Counted from the stretch's first letter, positions 34,625 through 43,238 are shown. The stretch is 64,000 nt of DNA from Blastococcus haudaquaticus (GCF_900230285.1 NZ_OCNK01000003.1:124001-188000); one strand, 5' to 3'. A program made the numbers and translations. The notes: generated from the sequence alone by a model not told the origin.

Positions 34625-34799
34625 CCCGCGCCGGACGACGGGGCACGACGTGACGGCCCAGCCGCCCGGGGGGTCGGACGCCCGATCCGGGCGTCGTTCC
34701 GGGACTTCGCGCTACAGGACTGCCGTCGACGTGCCGATCATCCGGCCGAGTGAGGGATGGGACGTCCTCCCAGAGCCGCTCAGTCGACAGGAAGAGACC
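34625..34799 (+). promoter_or_regulatory. Probable promoter region of the exosortase/glycan operon
   Basis: 175 bp between the unknown gene and the PIG-L gene. There is no hairpin after the upstream gene, so read-through is possible. I could not pick -35/-10 boxes with confidence. A GGAAGAG ribosome site closes the region. Confidence 0.35.
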
Positions 34800-35498
34800 A
34801 TGGCCGGGAAGTCGGTACTGGCAGTCGGGGCCCATCCCGACGACATCGAGCTGGGATGCGGCGCGTCGCTGCTGGCGCACGCCGCGGCCGGTGACGTCGT
34901 GACCATGCTCGTGATGACCGGCGGGGAGAGCGGTCCGGGAGCCGGCGAGCGGCACGCCGAGCAGCGCACCGCCGCCCGCACCCTCGGCGCCGCCCTGCGC
35001 TGGGGCGGTCTGCGCGACTGCGCCGTCGTCTCCGACACGACCACCATCGGCATCATCGAGGCGGTCGTCGCGGAGACGCAGGCCGACCTGGTCTACGTGC
35101 ACGCCCCCGAGGACAGCCACCAGGACCACCGGGCCACCGCCGCCGCCACCCTGTCGGCCGCCCGCCGCCTGTCCCGCGTCCTGCACTACCAGAGCCCCTC
35201 CACCCTGGCCTTCGCCCCGACGGTGTTCGTCGACATCACCGCCTTCCTCTCCGGCAAGCTCGCCGCCCTGGGCGCCCACGGCTCGCAGGTCGAGTTCTCC
35301 GCCATGGTGGAGCCGGACGCGGTCCAGGCGTCGGCGCGGCACTGGGGCGCCCAGGCCCGCATCGGCTACGCCGAGGCCTTCGCGCCCACCCGGATGGTCC
35401 TCGACCTCGCACCCGTCCCCGCCCGCCCCGCCGACCGCCGGCGGTCCGGGAGCCGGGTCGTGCCCGCGCCGCGTCGTCCGGCCGCCGCCGGCCGATGA
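34800..35498 (+). CDS. PIG-L family N-deacetylase
   Basis: 232 aa, ATG 34800 after AGGAAG. AHPDDIELGCG (His12, Asp14, Asp15) and HQDH (107-110) are the zinc and catalytic residues of LmbE/PIG-L deacetylases, which remove acetyl from GlcNAc-containing conjugates (MshB, BshB, GPI deacetylase). The C-terminal 25 residues are basic and disordered. It overlaps the glycosyltransferase gene by ATGA and so begins a six-gene overlapping operon. Confidence 0.92.
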   Translation: MAGKSVLAVGAHPDDIELGCGASLLAHAAAGDVVTMLVMTGGESGPGAGERHAEQRTAARTLGAALRWGGLRDCAVVSDTTTIGIIEAVVAETQADLVYVHAPEDSHQDHRATAAATLSAARRLSRVLHYQSPSTLAFAPTVFVDITAFLSGKLAALGAHGSQVEFSAMVEPDAVQASARHWGAQARIGYAEAFAPTRMVLDLAPVPARPADRRRSGSRVVPAPRRPAAAGR

Positions 35499-36901
35499 GC
35501 GCAGCCCCGGCGACCGCCGATCACCTCGCGGCGCCGACCGCACCCCCGGCCCACGAGAGCCGGCCCGACGGCCGCCGCCTCGTCCTGGTGGCCTACGTGG
35601 TCCTGCTCGCGGCGTCGCTGGCCGCCTTCGGGGTCGACCCGGTGCTCGGGTACATCGCCGGCGCGCTCAACATCGTCTTCGCCATCTACTTCTTCCGGCA
35701 CCTCGCCTTCGCGGTGTCGGCCGCCCGCTGGGCCGAGGCCGACCTGCTGGCCGCCGACGTCGACCTGGACGGGTACACCCCGTCGGTCGCGGTGCTGGTC
35801 GGCTGCAAGAACGAGGAACTCGTCGTCGACGGGATGCTGACCGCGCTGCTGGCGCTGGAGTACCCGGCGGACCGGCTCACCCTCGTCGTCGTGGACGACG
35901 GGTCCGACGACGGCACCGGCGCGGTCCTCGACGCCCGGGCGTCGGTCGAGCCGCGCCTGCGGGTGCTGCACCGCCCCCCGAACGCCGGTGGCGGCAAGTC
36001 CGGCGCGCTCAACGAGGCCCTGGCGACGATCGACGCCGAGGTCGTCCTGGTGTTCGACGCCGACCACGAACCGGAGCCGAACGCGCTGCGCCGCCTGGTC
36101 CGCCACTTCCGGGACCCGAGCGTCGGCGCGGTGATGGGCCGGTGCGTCATCCGCAACGGCAAGGAGTCGACGATGGCCACCACGGTCTTCGTCGACTTCC
36201 TCTCCGGTTACCTGGTCAACGAGTACGGCCGGCAGGCCCTGTTCGAGCTGCCCGCGTACGGCGGCGCGAACTGCGCGGTGCGGATGTCGACCCTCCGGGC
36301 CCTCGGGGGCTGGAACCTCGAGACGGTCACCGAGGACACCGACCTGACCCTCCGGGTGCTGCTCTCCGGCCAGCGCGTCCGCTACGACGTCTCGGCGATC
36401 GACTACGAGGAGGCGGTGGTCACCGCCCGGCGCTTCTGGACGCAGCGCTACCGCTGGGCCCGGGGCCACCAGAAGTGCTTCCGCGACTACTCGTGGCCGA
36501 TGCTGCGCTCACCGCACCTCACGGTCATGGAGAAGATCGAGTCGCTGCTGTTCCTGCTCGGCTACCACGTGCCGGTGCTCAGCGGCATCGGCGTGCTGCT
36601 GACCGTCCTGCGCGCGTTCGACATCGGTGACCAGCCGATCATCGGCCTGCTGCCGCTGTCCATGCTGCTGTTCGTCGGTCCGCTGGCCGAGCTGACCGTC
36701 GGGCTGCTCGTCGGCCGGGTGGAGCGGCGCGCTGCCTGGTCGTTGCTCGGCTTCCTGCCCGCGTTCGCGCTCTCCATCTGGATCACCACCCGCGCCTACC
36801 TCGACGGGATGCTGGGCCGGCCCTACACCTGGGTCAAGACCACCCGCTCGGGATCGACGTCCACGGTCGCCCCAGTCCTCGTGGCGGTGCAGAAGCGATG
36901 A
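35495..36901 (+). CDS. Membrane glycosyltransferase family 2
   Basis: 468 aa, ATG 35495. Two N-terminal helices (about 28-70), the GT-A domain with DDGSDD (134-139), FDAD (187-190), TED (279-281, catalytic base) and QRYRW (317-321, processive-type motif), then about four C-terminal helices. This layout is that of poly-GlcNAc/cellulose/hyaluronan-type synthases (PgaC-like) that polymerise a sugar and thread it across the membrane. The PIG-L gene before it could deacetylate the product. Confidence 0.93.
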   Translation: MSAAPATADHLAAPTAPPAHESRPDGRRLVLVAYVVLLAASLAAFGVDPVLGYIAGALNIVFAIYFFRHLAFAVSAARWAEADLLAADVDLDGYTPSVAVLVGCKNEELVVDGMLTALLALEYPADRLTLVVVDDGSDDGTGAVLDARASVEPRLRVLHRPPNAGGGKSGALNEALATIDAEVVLVFDADHEPEPNALRRLVRHFRDPSVGAVMGRCVIRNGKESTMATTVFVDFLSGYLVNEYGRQALFELPAYGGANCAVRMSTLRALGGWNLETVTEDTDLTLRVLLSGQRVRYDVSAIDYEEAVVTARRFWTQRYRWARGHQKCFRDYSWPMLRSPHLTVMEKIESLLFLLGYHVPVLSGIGVLLTVLRAFDIGDQPIIGLLPLSMLLFVGPLAELTVGLLVGRVERRAAWSLLGFLPAFALSIWITTRAYLDGMLGRPYTWVKTTRSGSTSTVAPVLVAVQKR

Positions 36902-38115
36902 CCGCCACCGTCGTCCCGCGGGAGATCCGCGGCCGCGTCGTGGTCCGCGGCGGTGCCCGGCGGCGCCTGGTGGTGCTCGTCGAGCTGATCGTCGCCGTTT
37001 CCATCTGCCTGGTCGGCTACCGCTACGGCGCCACGTGGTTCAAGGAGCACGAGGCCCGCTGGACCGTCGCGATCCTCCGGTTCTTCGGCGAGGAGCGCGT
37101 CTCTGCGGCGATCCCCGGCCACATCCTCATGTTCCGGGACGACGGCCAGATCCTCGACGGTGCGGTGACGACGTCCTGCTCGTCGATCCTGACCGTCATC
37201 GGGCTCACGGCCCTCACCGTCTCGGTGCTGCGCAAGCGGCGCTGGCACGCCGTCTACGGCCTGGCCGTCGGCCTCGTCGCGGTGGTGATCGCCAACGACC
37301 TGCGCCTGATCGCCTCGGCGCTGGCGGGCGTGCACTGGGGCCAGCCGGCGATGGTGCTCTTCCACGACTGGGTCGGCACGGTCTGGACCCTCGCGGCGAC
37401 CCTCATGGGTTTCCTGATCATGGTCTGGCTGACGCTGCCGATCTCGGAGCGGGCCGAGCAGGACGTGGCCGGCCGGCACACCGCCCGCCGGCCCAACAGC
37501 TGGGCGCGTCCGGGCCTGGGCTACCGGACCGAGGAGCAGGAGGCCGGCCCGAACGCCCGCCGCCGCACGATCACCGGGCTGATGCACCGCTACGTCCTGC
37601 CGAGCCGGGTGTCGCGCCGGCTGGCGGCGCGCCGCGAGGCCGGCCGCATCGACTACCGGATCGGTCACCTCCCGCCGGAGGAGCGGGCCGCGACGGTGCG
37701 GGCCCTGGTCGCCGACGGCCTGGGCGCCCACATCGCCTCGCTGCTGGCGGTCGCCACCTACGAGGAGGACGTCACCGTCCTCGACGCCCTGGCCGACGCG
37801 ATCGCCGCCCGTCAGTGGGAGCCGGTGACCAACGACCGCATCGCCGCGGTGCGCCTGTGGGCGCGCGGCTGGCTGTTCGGCCGCCGCAGCGGCCGCGCCG
37901 AAGCAGCGGCGGAGCACGCCGGGCTCGACGACGACACCCAGCAGTTCGCGGTCCCCCCGGACGACGACGGAACGCTGGTCCGGAGCGTGCGGGCCATCCC
38001 GCCCGTCCCCGTGCCCGCCCCCCGCCCCGTCCCGCGGCAGCCCGAGCGGCCGGCGCACCCCCGCAGCTTCGCCCGCCCCGCACCGGGCACCGCCCAGACC
38101 GAGGACGTCCGATGA
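36898..38115 (+). CDS. Exosortase/archaeosortase-like membrane protein with C-terminal extension
   Basis: 405 aa, ATG 36898 in an ATGA overlap. Residues 20-185 contain several helices and the triad spacing of exosortases: Cys94 in TTSCSSILTV, Arg136 in ANDLRLIAS and His156 in LFHDWVGTVW. Exosortases (EpsH family) cleave C-terminal sorting tails of secreted proteins and are normally encoded with polysaccharide genes, as here. Residues about 190-405 are a cytoplasmic-looking extension of unknown function, rich in Arg/Ala and ending in a proline-rich tail. The family is identified from motif and context; sequence similarity is distant. Confidence 0.75.
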   Translation: MTATVVPREIRGRVVVRGGARRRLVVLVELIVAVSICLVGYRYGATWFKEHEARWTVAILRFFGEERVSAAIPGHILMFRDDGQILDGAVTTSCSSILTVIGLTALTVSVLRKRRWHAVYGLAVGLVAVVIANDLRLIASALAGVHWGQPAMVLFHDWVGTVWTLAATLMGFLIMVWLTLPISERAEQDVAGRHTARRPNSWARPGLGYRTEEQEAGPNARRRTITGLMHRYVLPSRVSRRLAARREAGRIDYRIGHLPPEERAATVRALVADGLGAHIASLLAVATYEEDVTVLDALADAIAARQWEPVTNDRIAAVRLWARGWLFGRRSGRAEAAAEHAGLDDDTQQFAVPPDDDGTLVRSVRAIPPVPVPAPRPVPRQPERPAHPRSFARPAPGTAQTEDVR

Positions 38116-39185
38116 CCCGCATGCCCGTCCCGCTGCCGCCGGTGCCCCGGTCACCGCTCGACGCGCAGATCCCGTTCCATGCCCGGCCGTCCCGGGGCGC
38201 CGTCCTGGTGACCGGCTCCGGTGGTCCCGCGGGGATCGCGGTCATCCGTCGGCTCGTCGCCGTCGGGCACCGGGTCGTCGCGGCCGACGCCGACGGCGCG
38301 GCGGCCGGGGGAGCGCTGGCCCAGGCCGCCGTCACGGTGCCGACCGCCGACCACCCGCGGTTCCTGGACGCGCTGCTCGGTGCGGCCGCGGCCTACGGCG
38401 CGGACGCGCTGATCGGCACGGTCGCCGAGGAGCTGCCCGCGCTCACCGCCGGCGTCGACCGGCTGACCGCCGCCGGCGTGGCCACCTGGCTGCCCGGTCT
38501 CGCCGCGGTCGACGTCTGCTGCGACAAGGCGGCGTTCTCCACCCGGATGCGGGCCGCCGGCGTTCCCCACCCCCGGACGGCGACCCGGCCGGAGCAGGTC
38601 GCCCAGCTGCCCGGGCCGTGGATCGTGAAGCCGAACGCGGGGCGGGGCAGCCGCGGCCTGCAGCTGCTCGACAGCGGTCCGGACGTCGTCGCCGCCCTGG
38701 CCGCCGACCCGGGGCTGATCGCGCAGACCCGGCTGTCCGGCCGGGAGTTCACCGCCGACGCGCTGGTGGACCGCGACGGCCGGCTGGTGACCGTCGTCCC
38801 CCGCTGGCGGGACGAGACCAAGGCCGGGATCTCGGTCAAGGGGACGACCTTCTCCTCCGAGGCCGTCACCGACCTGGTCTCCGCAGCGCTCGCCGCGGTG
38901 CAGCTGACCGGGCCGGCGAACGTGCAGGGGTTCGTGGCCGACGACGGGACGGCGACGGTGGTCGAGATCAACCCGCGCTTCTCCGGCGGGCTGCCGCTCA
39001 CCCTCGCCGCCGGTGCCGACGTCGTCTCCGCCTACCTGGCCGGCATCCGCGACCCCCAGGCGGAGCTGCCCTTCCTCTGGTTCACCCCGGGCGTGCGGAT
39101 GAGCCGCTACTTCGCCGAGACCTACACCGGCCCCGACGGGTCGCCGGTCGCGGATCCGTCGTCCCCGCTCGCGGTCCTGGCGTGA
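38112..39185 (+). CDS. ATP-grasp ligase
   Basis: 357 aa, ATG 38112 in an ATGA overlap. Rossmann-like N-terminus (VLVTGSGGPAGIAVIRRL), central PWIVKPNAGRGSRGL (ATP lysine loop) and EINPRFSGGLPLTLAAGAD (Mg/ATP site, Glu and Asn). It resembles CarB-type ATP-grasp proteins of surface-polysaccharide loci, which join an amino or carboxyl group to a sugar or peptide with ATP. The exact substrates are unknown. Confidence 0.88.
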   Translation: MTRMPVPLPPVPRSPLDAQIPFHARPSRGAVLVTGSGGPAGIAVIRRLVAVGHRVVAADADGAAAGGALAQAAVTVPTADHPRFLDALLGAAAAYGADALIGTVAEELPALTAGVDRLTAAGVATWLPGLAAVDVCCDKAAFSTRMRAAGVPHPRTATRPEQVAQLPGPWIVKPNAGRGSRGLQLLDSGPDVVAALAADPGLIAQTRLSGREFTADALVDRDGRLVTVVPRWRDETKAGISVKGTTFSSEAVTDLVSAALAAVQLTGPANVQGFVADDGTATVVEINPRFSGGLPLTLAAGADVVSAYLAGIRDPQAELPFLWFTPGVRMSRYFAETYTGPDGSPVADPSSPLAVLA

Positions 39186-40330
39186 GCCGGGTCCGGCACG
39201 TCCTGGTGCCGTTCGGCACCCGCCCGGAGGTCGTGAAGCTCGCTCCGGTCGTGGCCGCGCTCCGCGCCGCCGGGCACCGGGTGACGGCCGTGGACACCGG
39301 TCAGCACACCGACCCGGCGCTGAGCTCCCAGCTGCAGGACGTGCTGGGGCTGACCCCCACGTACCGGTTCACGCTGCCCACCGAGCAGCCGGCCCGCACC
39401 GGTGCCCTGCACGCCGACGCGGCGGAGGCCCTGACCCGCTCCCGGCCCGACCTCGTGCTGGCGCTCGGCGACACCAACACCGTGCCCGCCTACGCGCTGG
39501 CCGCCCGCGCCGCCGGGGTGCCCTTCGGGCACGTGGAGGCCGGGCTCCGCAGCCTCAACCAGCGCAGCGTCGAGGAGGTCAACCGCCGGGTCGCCGGGGC
39601 GATCGCCCAGGTGCACTTCGCACCGACCGCCCGCGCCGCCGCGTTCCTCGCCGCCGAGGGCGTGGCCCCGGAGCGGGTCTTCGTCGTCGGCAACCCGGTC
39701 ATCGACACGCTCGTCCAGCGCGGGATCGCCCCCCGGCCGGTCGCGGACCGCGACGGCGTCCTGGTCACCGCGCACCGGCCGACCAACGTCGACGACCCCG
39801 CCCGGCTGGGTCGCCTGGTCGACGTGGTCCGCGGGCTGGCCGACCGGATCGGCCCGGTGACCTTCCCGGTGCACCCGCGGACGGCCCGGCGGCTGGAGGA
39901 GACCGGGCTCACCGGACGGCTCGTACACCCGAACGTCAGCGTGACGGAACCCATGGACTACGACACCCTGCTCGCGACCCTGGCCGGGTGCCGCCTGGCG
40001 GTCACCGACTCCGGCGGGATCCAGGAGGAGGCGGCGTTCCTCGGCGTTCCCGTCGTCGTCCTCCGGGCGTCGACGCCGCGCTGGGAGGGCGTCGAGGCCG
40101 GCACCACCACCCTGGCCGGGCTCGCCGACGACGACGCGCCCGCCGGGATCCTCGCGGCGGCGGAGGCGCACGCGACGCCGGAGGCCCAGGCCCGCGCCGC
40201 CGCGCTGCCCTGCCCGTACGGGGACGGCACGACCGGGGTGCGCGTCGCGGAGATCCTCGCCGATCCGCGCACCGACGCGCTGCTGGCCCTGACCGAGCCC
40301 GACTTCACCGACGGCCGGCTGCCGTGGTGA
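39182..40330 (+). CDS. wecB: UDP-N-acetylglucosamine 2-epimerase
   Basis: 382 aa, GTG 39182 in a GTGA overlap. GTRPEVVKLAPVV, QHTDPAL, GDTNTV, GHVEAGLRS, VEEVNRRVAG and TDSGGIQEEAAFLGVP are WecB/MnaA motifs, including the two catalytic acids near GDTNTV and HVEAGLRS. It makes UDP-ManNAc from UDP-GlcNAc, supplying the glycosyltransferase or a modified-glycan pathway in the same operon. Confidence 0.93.
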   Translation: MSRVRHVLVPFGTRPEVVKLAPVVAALRAAGHRVTAVDTGQHTDPALSSQLQDVLGLTPTYRFTLPTEQPARTGALHADAAEALTRSRPDLVLALGDTNTVPAYALAARAAGVPFGHVEAGLRSLNQRSVEEVNRRVAGAIAQVHFAPTARAAAFLAAEGVAPERVFVVGNPVIDTLVQRGIAPRPVADRDGVLVTAHRPTNVDDPARLGRLVDVVRGLADRIGPVTFPVHPRTARRLEETGLTGRLVHPNVSVTEPMDYDTLLATLAGCRLAVTDSGGIQEEAAFLGVPVVVLRASTPRWEGVEAGTTTLAGLADDDAPAGILAAAEAHATPEAQARAAALPCPYGDGTTGVRVAEILADPRTDALLALTEPDFTDGRLPW

Positions 40331-41073
40331 CGGACCCATCCGCACCGCCGTGGGACGGCGCGCCTCCGCTGGGCGTCGTCGTGGACCTCGACGACACGCT
40401 GTACCCCCAGGCCGAGTACCTCGCCGGTGCGGCCGTGGCGGTGGGCCGGGCGGCGACCCGGCTGGGCCTGGACGGCGACGCGGTCGCCGGCGCCCTCGCC
40501 GCCTGCCTGGCCGCGGGCTCCGACGCCGGCGGCACCATCGACCGGGCGTTGCTGGCCGTGGGCGTGCCGGAGACCGACCTGCCCGGTCTGGTGCCGCCGC
40601 TGGTGACGGCGTTCACCGGGCACGCGCCGGCCCGGCTCAGCCCCTATCCGGGCGTGGAGGCGGCGTTGCGGTCGCTGCTCGCCGTCGTGCCGGTGGGCTG
40701 CCTGACCGACGGCAACCCGGACATCCAGGCGGCCAAGTTCGCCGCGACCGGCCTGGAGATCCCGTTCGTCGTCGTCACCGACGCACTGGGCGGTCGTGCG
40801 ATGCGCAAGCCCGAGCCCGCGGGGTTGACCGCGCTGGCCGGGCGGATGGGCGTGCCGGCCGGACGGCTGCTGGTCATCGGCGACCGCCCCGGCAAGGACG
40901 TCGCCGTCGCGGCCGCGGTCGGGGCGCGGGCCGTCCGCATCCGCCAGGGCGAGTACGCGTCCGCGCCGGACGTCCCGCAGGCCTGGGCCGTCGTGGACTC
41001 CTTCCCGGCCGCGGCGGCACTGGCCCTGTCCGTGCTCCGGCGGCCGGCGGTGGCCGGTCACTCCTCCGGGTGA
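40327..41073 (+). CDS. HAD-superfamily hydrolase
   Basis: 248 aa, GTG 40327 overlapping the epimerase stop. DLDDTLYP (nucleophile and acid Asp), LTDGNPD, KPEPAG and GDRPGKDV are HAD motifs I-IV. It may dephosphorylate a sugar phosphate in this pathway, or act as a general phosphatase. It is the last gene of the overlapping operon; a gap of 89 bp follows before the secreted protein gene. Confidence 0.88.
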   Translation: MTDPSAPPWDGAPPLGVVVDLDDTLYPQAEYLAGAAVAVGRAATRLGLDGDAVAGALAACLAAGSDAGGTIDRALLAVGVPETDLPGLVPPLVTAFTGHAPARLSPYPGVEAALRSLLAVVPVGCLTDGNPDIQAAKFAATGLEIPFVVVTDALGGRAMRKPEPAGLTALAGRMGVPAGRLLVIGDRPGKDVAVAAAVGARAVRIRQGEYASAPDVPQAWAVVDSFPAAAALALSVLRRPAVAGHSSG

Positions 41074-41162
41074 CTCCGGTCGGCCGTCGCTACAGGAGCG
41101 CGCCGGAGGAGCCGATGGCGTTCCTACGGGTGGGACAGCCGCCCCTGAACAGAGGTGTGTCC

Positions 41163-41678
41163 ATGAGTGCGGAGCCGACCCGTCGTACGAGGTCCCTCGG
41201 GGTCCTCGTCGTCGTCTGCCTCGCCGTGCTGCTGTCGGCCGTCCCCGGCGTCGCCTCGGCGGCCACGGTGACCCCGTTCGTCGACTGCTACCGGGCGAAC
41301 GCCAACGGCACCATCACGGTGGTGCTCGGCTACACGAACCCCAACACGCGGAACACGGCCATCCCCCTCGGGACCCGGAACAGCATCACCCCGACCAAGT
41401 TCCAGGGCGCGCAGCCCACCGTCTTCAAGCCGGGGACCCAGCGCGGTGTCTTCTCCATCACGGCCACGCAGGCGGACATGTGGGCCAACCCCCGCTGGGT
41501 GCTCGACGGGAACACCCTGGACCAGTGGTCGGCCGGTTCGGTCGCACAGTGCTCGCCGTCCACGCCGCTCCCGGCCATCGGCAACGGGACGGGCCTCGCC
41601 GTCGCCCTGCTGGCCGGCGGAGCGTTCGGCGTCTTCTTCGTCCGCCGGCTGAGGCGCCGCGCGGCCGCCGCCGGCTGA
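41163..41678 (+). CDS. Small secreted protein with motif-TM-Arg C-terminal sorting tail
   Basis: 171 aa, ATG 41163 (ATG 41115 with a better GGAGGA site is possible, extending the N-region by 16 residues). Signal peptide to about residue 33 (VPGVASAA), then a compact domain with two cysteines (VDCYRANANGTITVVLGY...QPTVFKPGTQRG). The tail is LPAIG (136-140), a hydrophobic helix (about 145-160) and RRLRRR, the layout of exosortase/sortase substrates. With an exosortase-like gene upstream, it is a candidate sorted protein. Its sorting motif is unusual (LPAIGNG). Confidence 0.75.
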   Translation: MSAEPTRRTRSLGVLVVVCLAVLLSAVPGVASAATVTPFVDCYRANANGTITVVLGYTNPNTRNTAIPLGTRNSITPTKFQGAQPTVFKPGTQRGVFSITATQADMWANPRWVLDGNTLDQWSAGSVAQCSPSTPLPAIGNGTGLAVALLAGGAFGVFFVRRLRRRAAAAG

Positions 41679-41726
41679 CGGCCGCCCCCAGACCCGAGTT
41701 CCTCCTCGGAGCAGGACTCCTGCCTG

Positions 41727-41759
41727 CGTGGCCCGGTTCCCCCGTGGGACCGGGCCACG
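41727..41759 (+). terminator. 11-bp hairpin ending the glycan/sorting operon
   Basis: CGTGGCCCGGT (41727-41737) pairs exactly with ACCGGGCCACG (41749-41759), loop 11 nt, 49 bp past the secreted protein stop. Confidence 0.75.
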
Positions 41760-41801
41760 TGGCATGTCCGGGGGATCCCGCGGTGCGGCGTGCGCCCGGG
41801 G

Positions 41802-42050
41802 TCAGGCCTCCGGGGCGCCGTGGACGACGAGCTCGCCGCCGCGCGCGGCGAGGTCCTCACCGAGGCCGCGGATGACCTCGAGGCCGGCGTCGTCGGCGTC
41901 GCGGACGTCGCGCAGGTCGAGGACGATCCGGTGGTGGCCGCTGCCGTGCAGGGATTCCGCGGTGCCGCGCAGCAGGTCGGCGCCGAGCACGGTGAGGCGC
42001 CCGCTGGCGCGGATGGACCCGGTGCGCCGGTCGACGGTCTCGCTGAGCAT
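41802..42050 (-). CDS. STAS-domain protein (anti-sigma antagonist-like)
   Basis: 82 aa, ATG 42050 with TGATG overlap to the upstream STAS gene. IVLDLRDVRDADDAGLEVIRGLGEDL matches the STAS core, but the serine usually phosphorylated (in DSSGL) is replaced by Asp/Ala (DADDAGL). It may bind its partner constitutively. It forms an operon with the longer STAS protein. Confidence 0.85.
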   Translation of the reverse strand: MLSETVDRRTGSIRASGRLTVLGADLLRGTAESLHGSGHHRIVLDLRDVRDADDAGLEVIRGLGEDLAARGGELVVHGAPEA

Positions 42051-42403
42051 CAGGCGGCCCGGCCGCGGGCGGGCTCGAGCTCCAGGACCCGCCAGAGGCC
42101 CGTCCGGTGCAGCAGGTCCAGCGTCCGCCGGTTCGCCCCCCGCAGGACGACGCTCCCGCCACGGGCCCGGCAGGTGCGGTGGGCGGAGAGGAAGCTGGCC
42201 ACGGCCGGGCTGGCGAGCTGCTGCACCCCGCTCAGGTCGATGACGAGCTGACGTGCCCCGGCGAGCAGGGCGTCGTGCAGCAGCCAGCGGACGTCGGCCA
42301 GCCCCTCGGCGAGCAGGGCGTCGTCCAGCCGGATCGTCACCTCGTCCAGGTCGGCGTCCAGCCGGCTGTGCGCCGCGGCGCGCACGGCGGTGGCTCCTGT
42401 CAT
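42050..42403 (-). CDS. STAS-domain protein
   Basis: 117 aa, ATG 42403 behind GGAGGAG. LVIDLSGVQQLASPAVASFLSAHR is the anti-sigma antagonist core with serine at the usual site region. It could be a substrate of the SpoIIE-type phosphatase class found at 7.7 kb; no direct link is shown. It is divergent from the response-regulator gene across 130 bp. Confidence 0.85.
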   Translation of the reverse strand: MTGATAVRAAAHSRLDADLDEVTIRLDDALLAEGLADVRWLLHDALLAGARQLVIDLSGVQQLASPAVASFLSAHRTCRARGGSVVLRGANRRTLDLLHRTGLWRVLELEPARGRAA

Positions 42404-42533
42404 CCCGCATCTCCTCCCGGCTCGGTGCGTGCCCCGAGCCTGGTCCGCGGACATTGCGATCCGCCGGGACGCGGCTTTGCGATTGCATGACGGCTGCCGT
42501 GCGCCCGACGGGGCGGTGGCAGCATGGGTGGCG

Positions 42534-43238
42534 ATGGCGCTGCGACTGCTGGTGGTGGAGGACGACGACCACATCCGGACCGCGCTGCGGTGGGCGCTGG
42601 AGGACGAGGGCTACGACGTCGCCGAGGCCGGATCCGGCGAGGAGGCGTGCCAGGCCGTCGCGGTGAGCGCGCCCGACCTGATGATCGTGGACCTGATGCT
42701 CGGGTCGATGGACGGGTTCCAGGTGATCCGCCACGTCCGCCGGACCCTGGACCTGCCGATCATCGTGGTGAGCGCCCGCGCCGACACCAGCGACATCGAG
42801 ACCGCGCTCGACGCGGGGGCCGACGACTACGTGACCAAGCCGTTCGCGGTCAAGGAGATCACCGCGCGGCTGCGGGCGCTGCGCCGCCGGGTGTCGCCCG
42901 TCCCAACCGAGCCCGAGCCGGAGGCCGTCGTGCTGGAGCACGACCCGGTGGCGCCGCTGGTGCTGCGGGAGGCGAGCGGCACGGTGCACCGCGGTGACGA
43001 GCTGCTGCCCCTGACGCTGACGGAGTTCCGGCTGCTCTGCGAGCTGGCGGCGGCGCCAAGCCGGGTCTTCAGCCGGCAGGCGCTGCTCGAGCGGGTGTGG
43101 CAGCACGGCTTCTTCGGCGACGAGCGGCTCGTCGACGTGCACGTGCGGCGGCTGCGCACCAAGGTCGAGCGCGACCCCGGCGCGCCGCGCGTGGTGGTCA
43201 CCGTCCGCGGCCTGGGGTACCGGCTGGACCTCCAGTGA
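42534..43238 (+). CDS. OmpR-family response regulator
   Basis: 234 aa, ATG 42534 (upstream readings run into the noncoding gap). The receiver domain has the phospho-acceptor Asp53 (MIVDLMLG), Lys102 (VTKPFA) and Asp9-11. The C-terminal winged helix (about 135-232) has VDVHVRRLRTKVERDP and GLGYRL. It is translated as one unit with the kinase (GTGA overlap). Target genes are unknown. Confidence 0.94.
   Translation: MALRLLVVEDDDHIRTALRWALEDEGYDVAEAGSGEEACQAVAVSAPDLMIVDLMLGSMDGFQVIRHVRRTLDLPIIVVSARADTSDIETALDAGADDYVTKPFAVKEITARLRALRRRVSPVPTEPEPEAVVLEHDPVAPLVLREASGTVHRGDELLPLTLTEFRLLCELAAAPSRVFSRQALLERVWQHGFFGDERLVDVHVRRLRTKVERDPGAPRVVVTVRGLGYRLDLQ

Noticed and set aside
41163-41678. Substrate of the class E sortase at 20.5 kb
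   Set aside because: The tail motif is LPAIG, without the threonine before glycine that class E sortases need; the exosortase-like gene nearby is the likelier partner.
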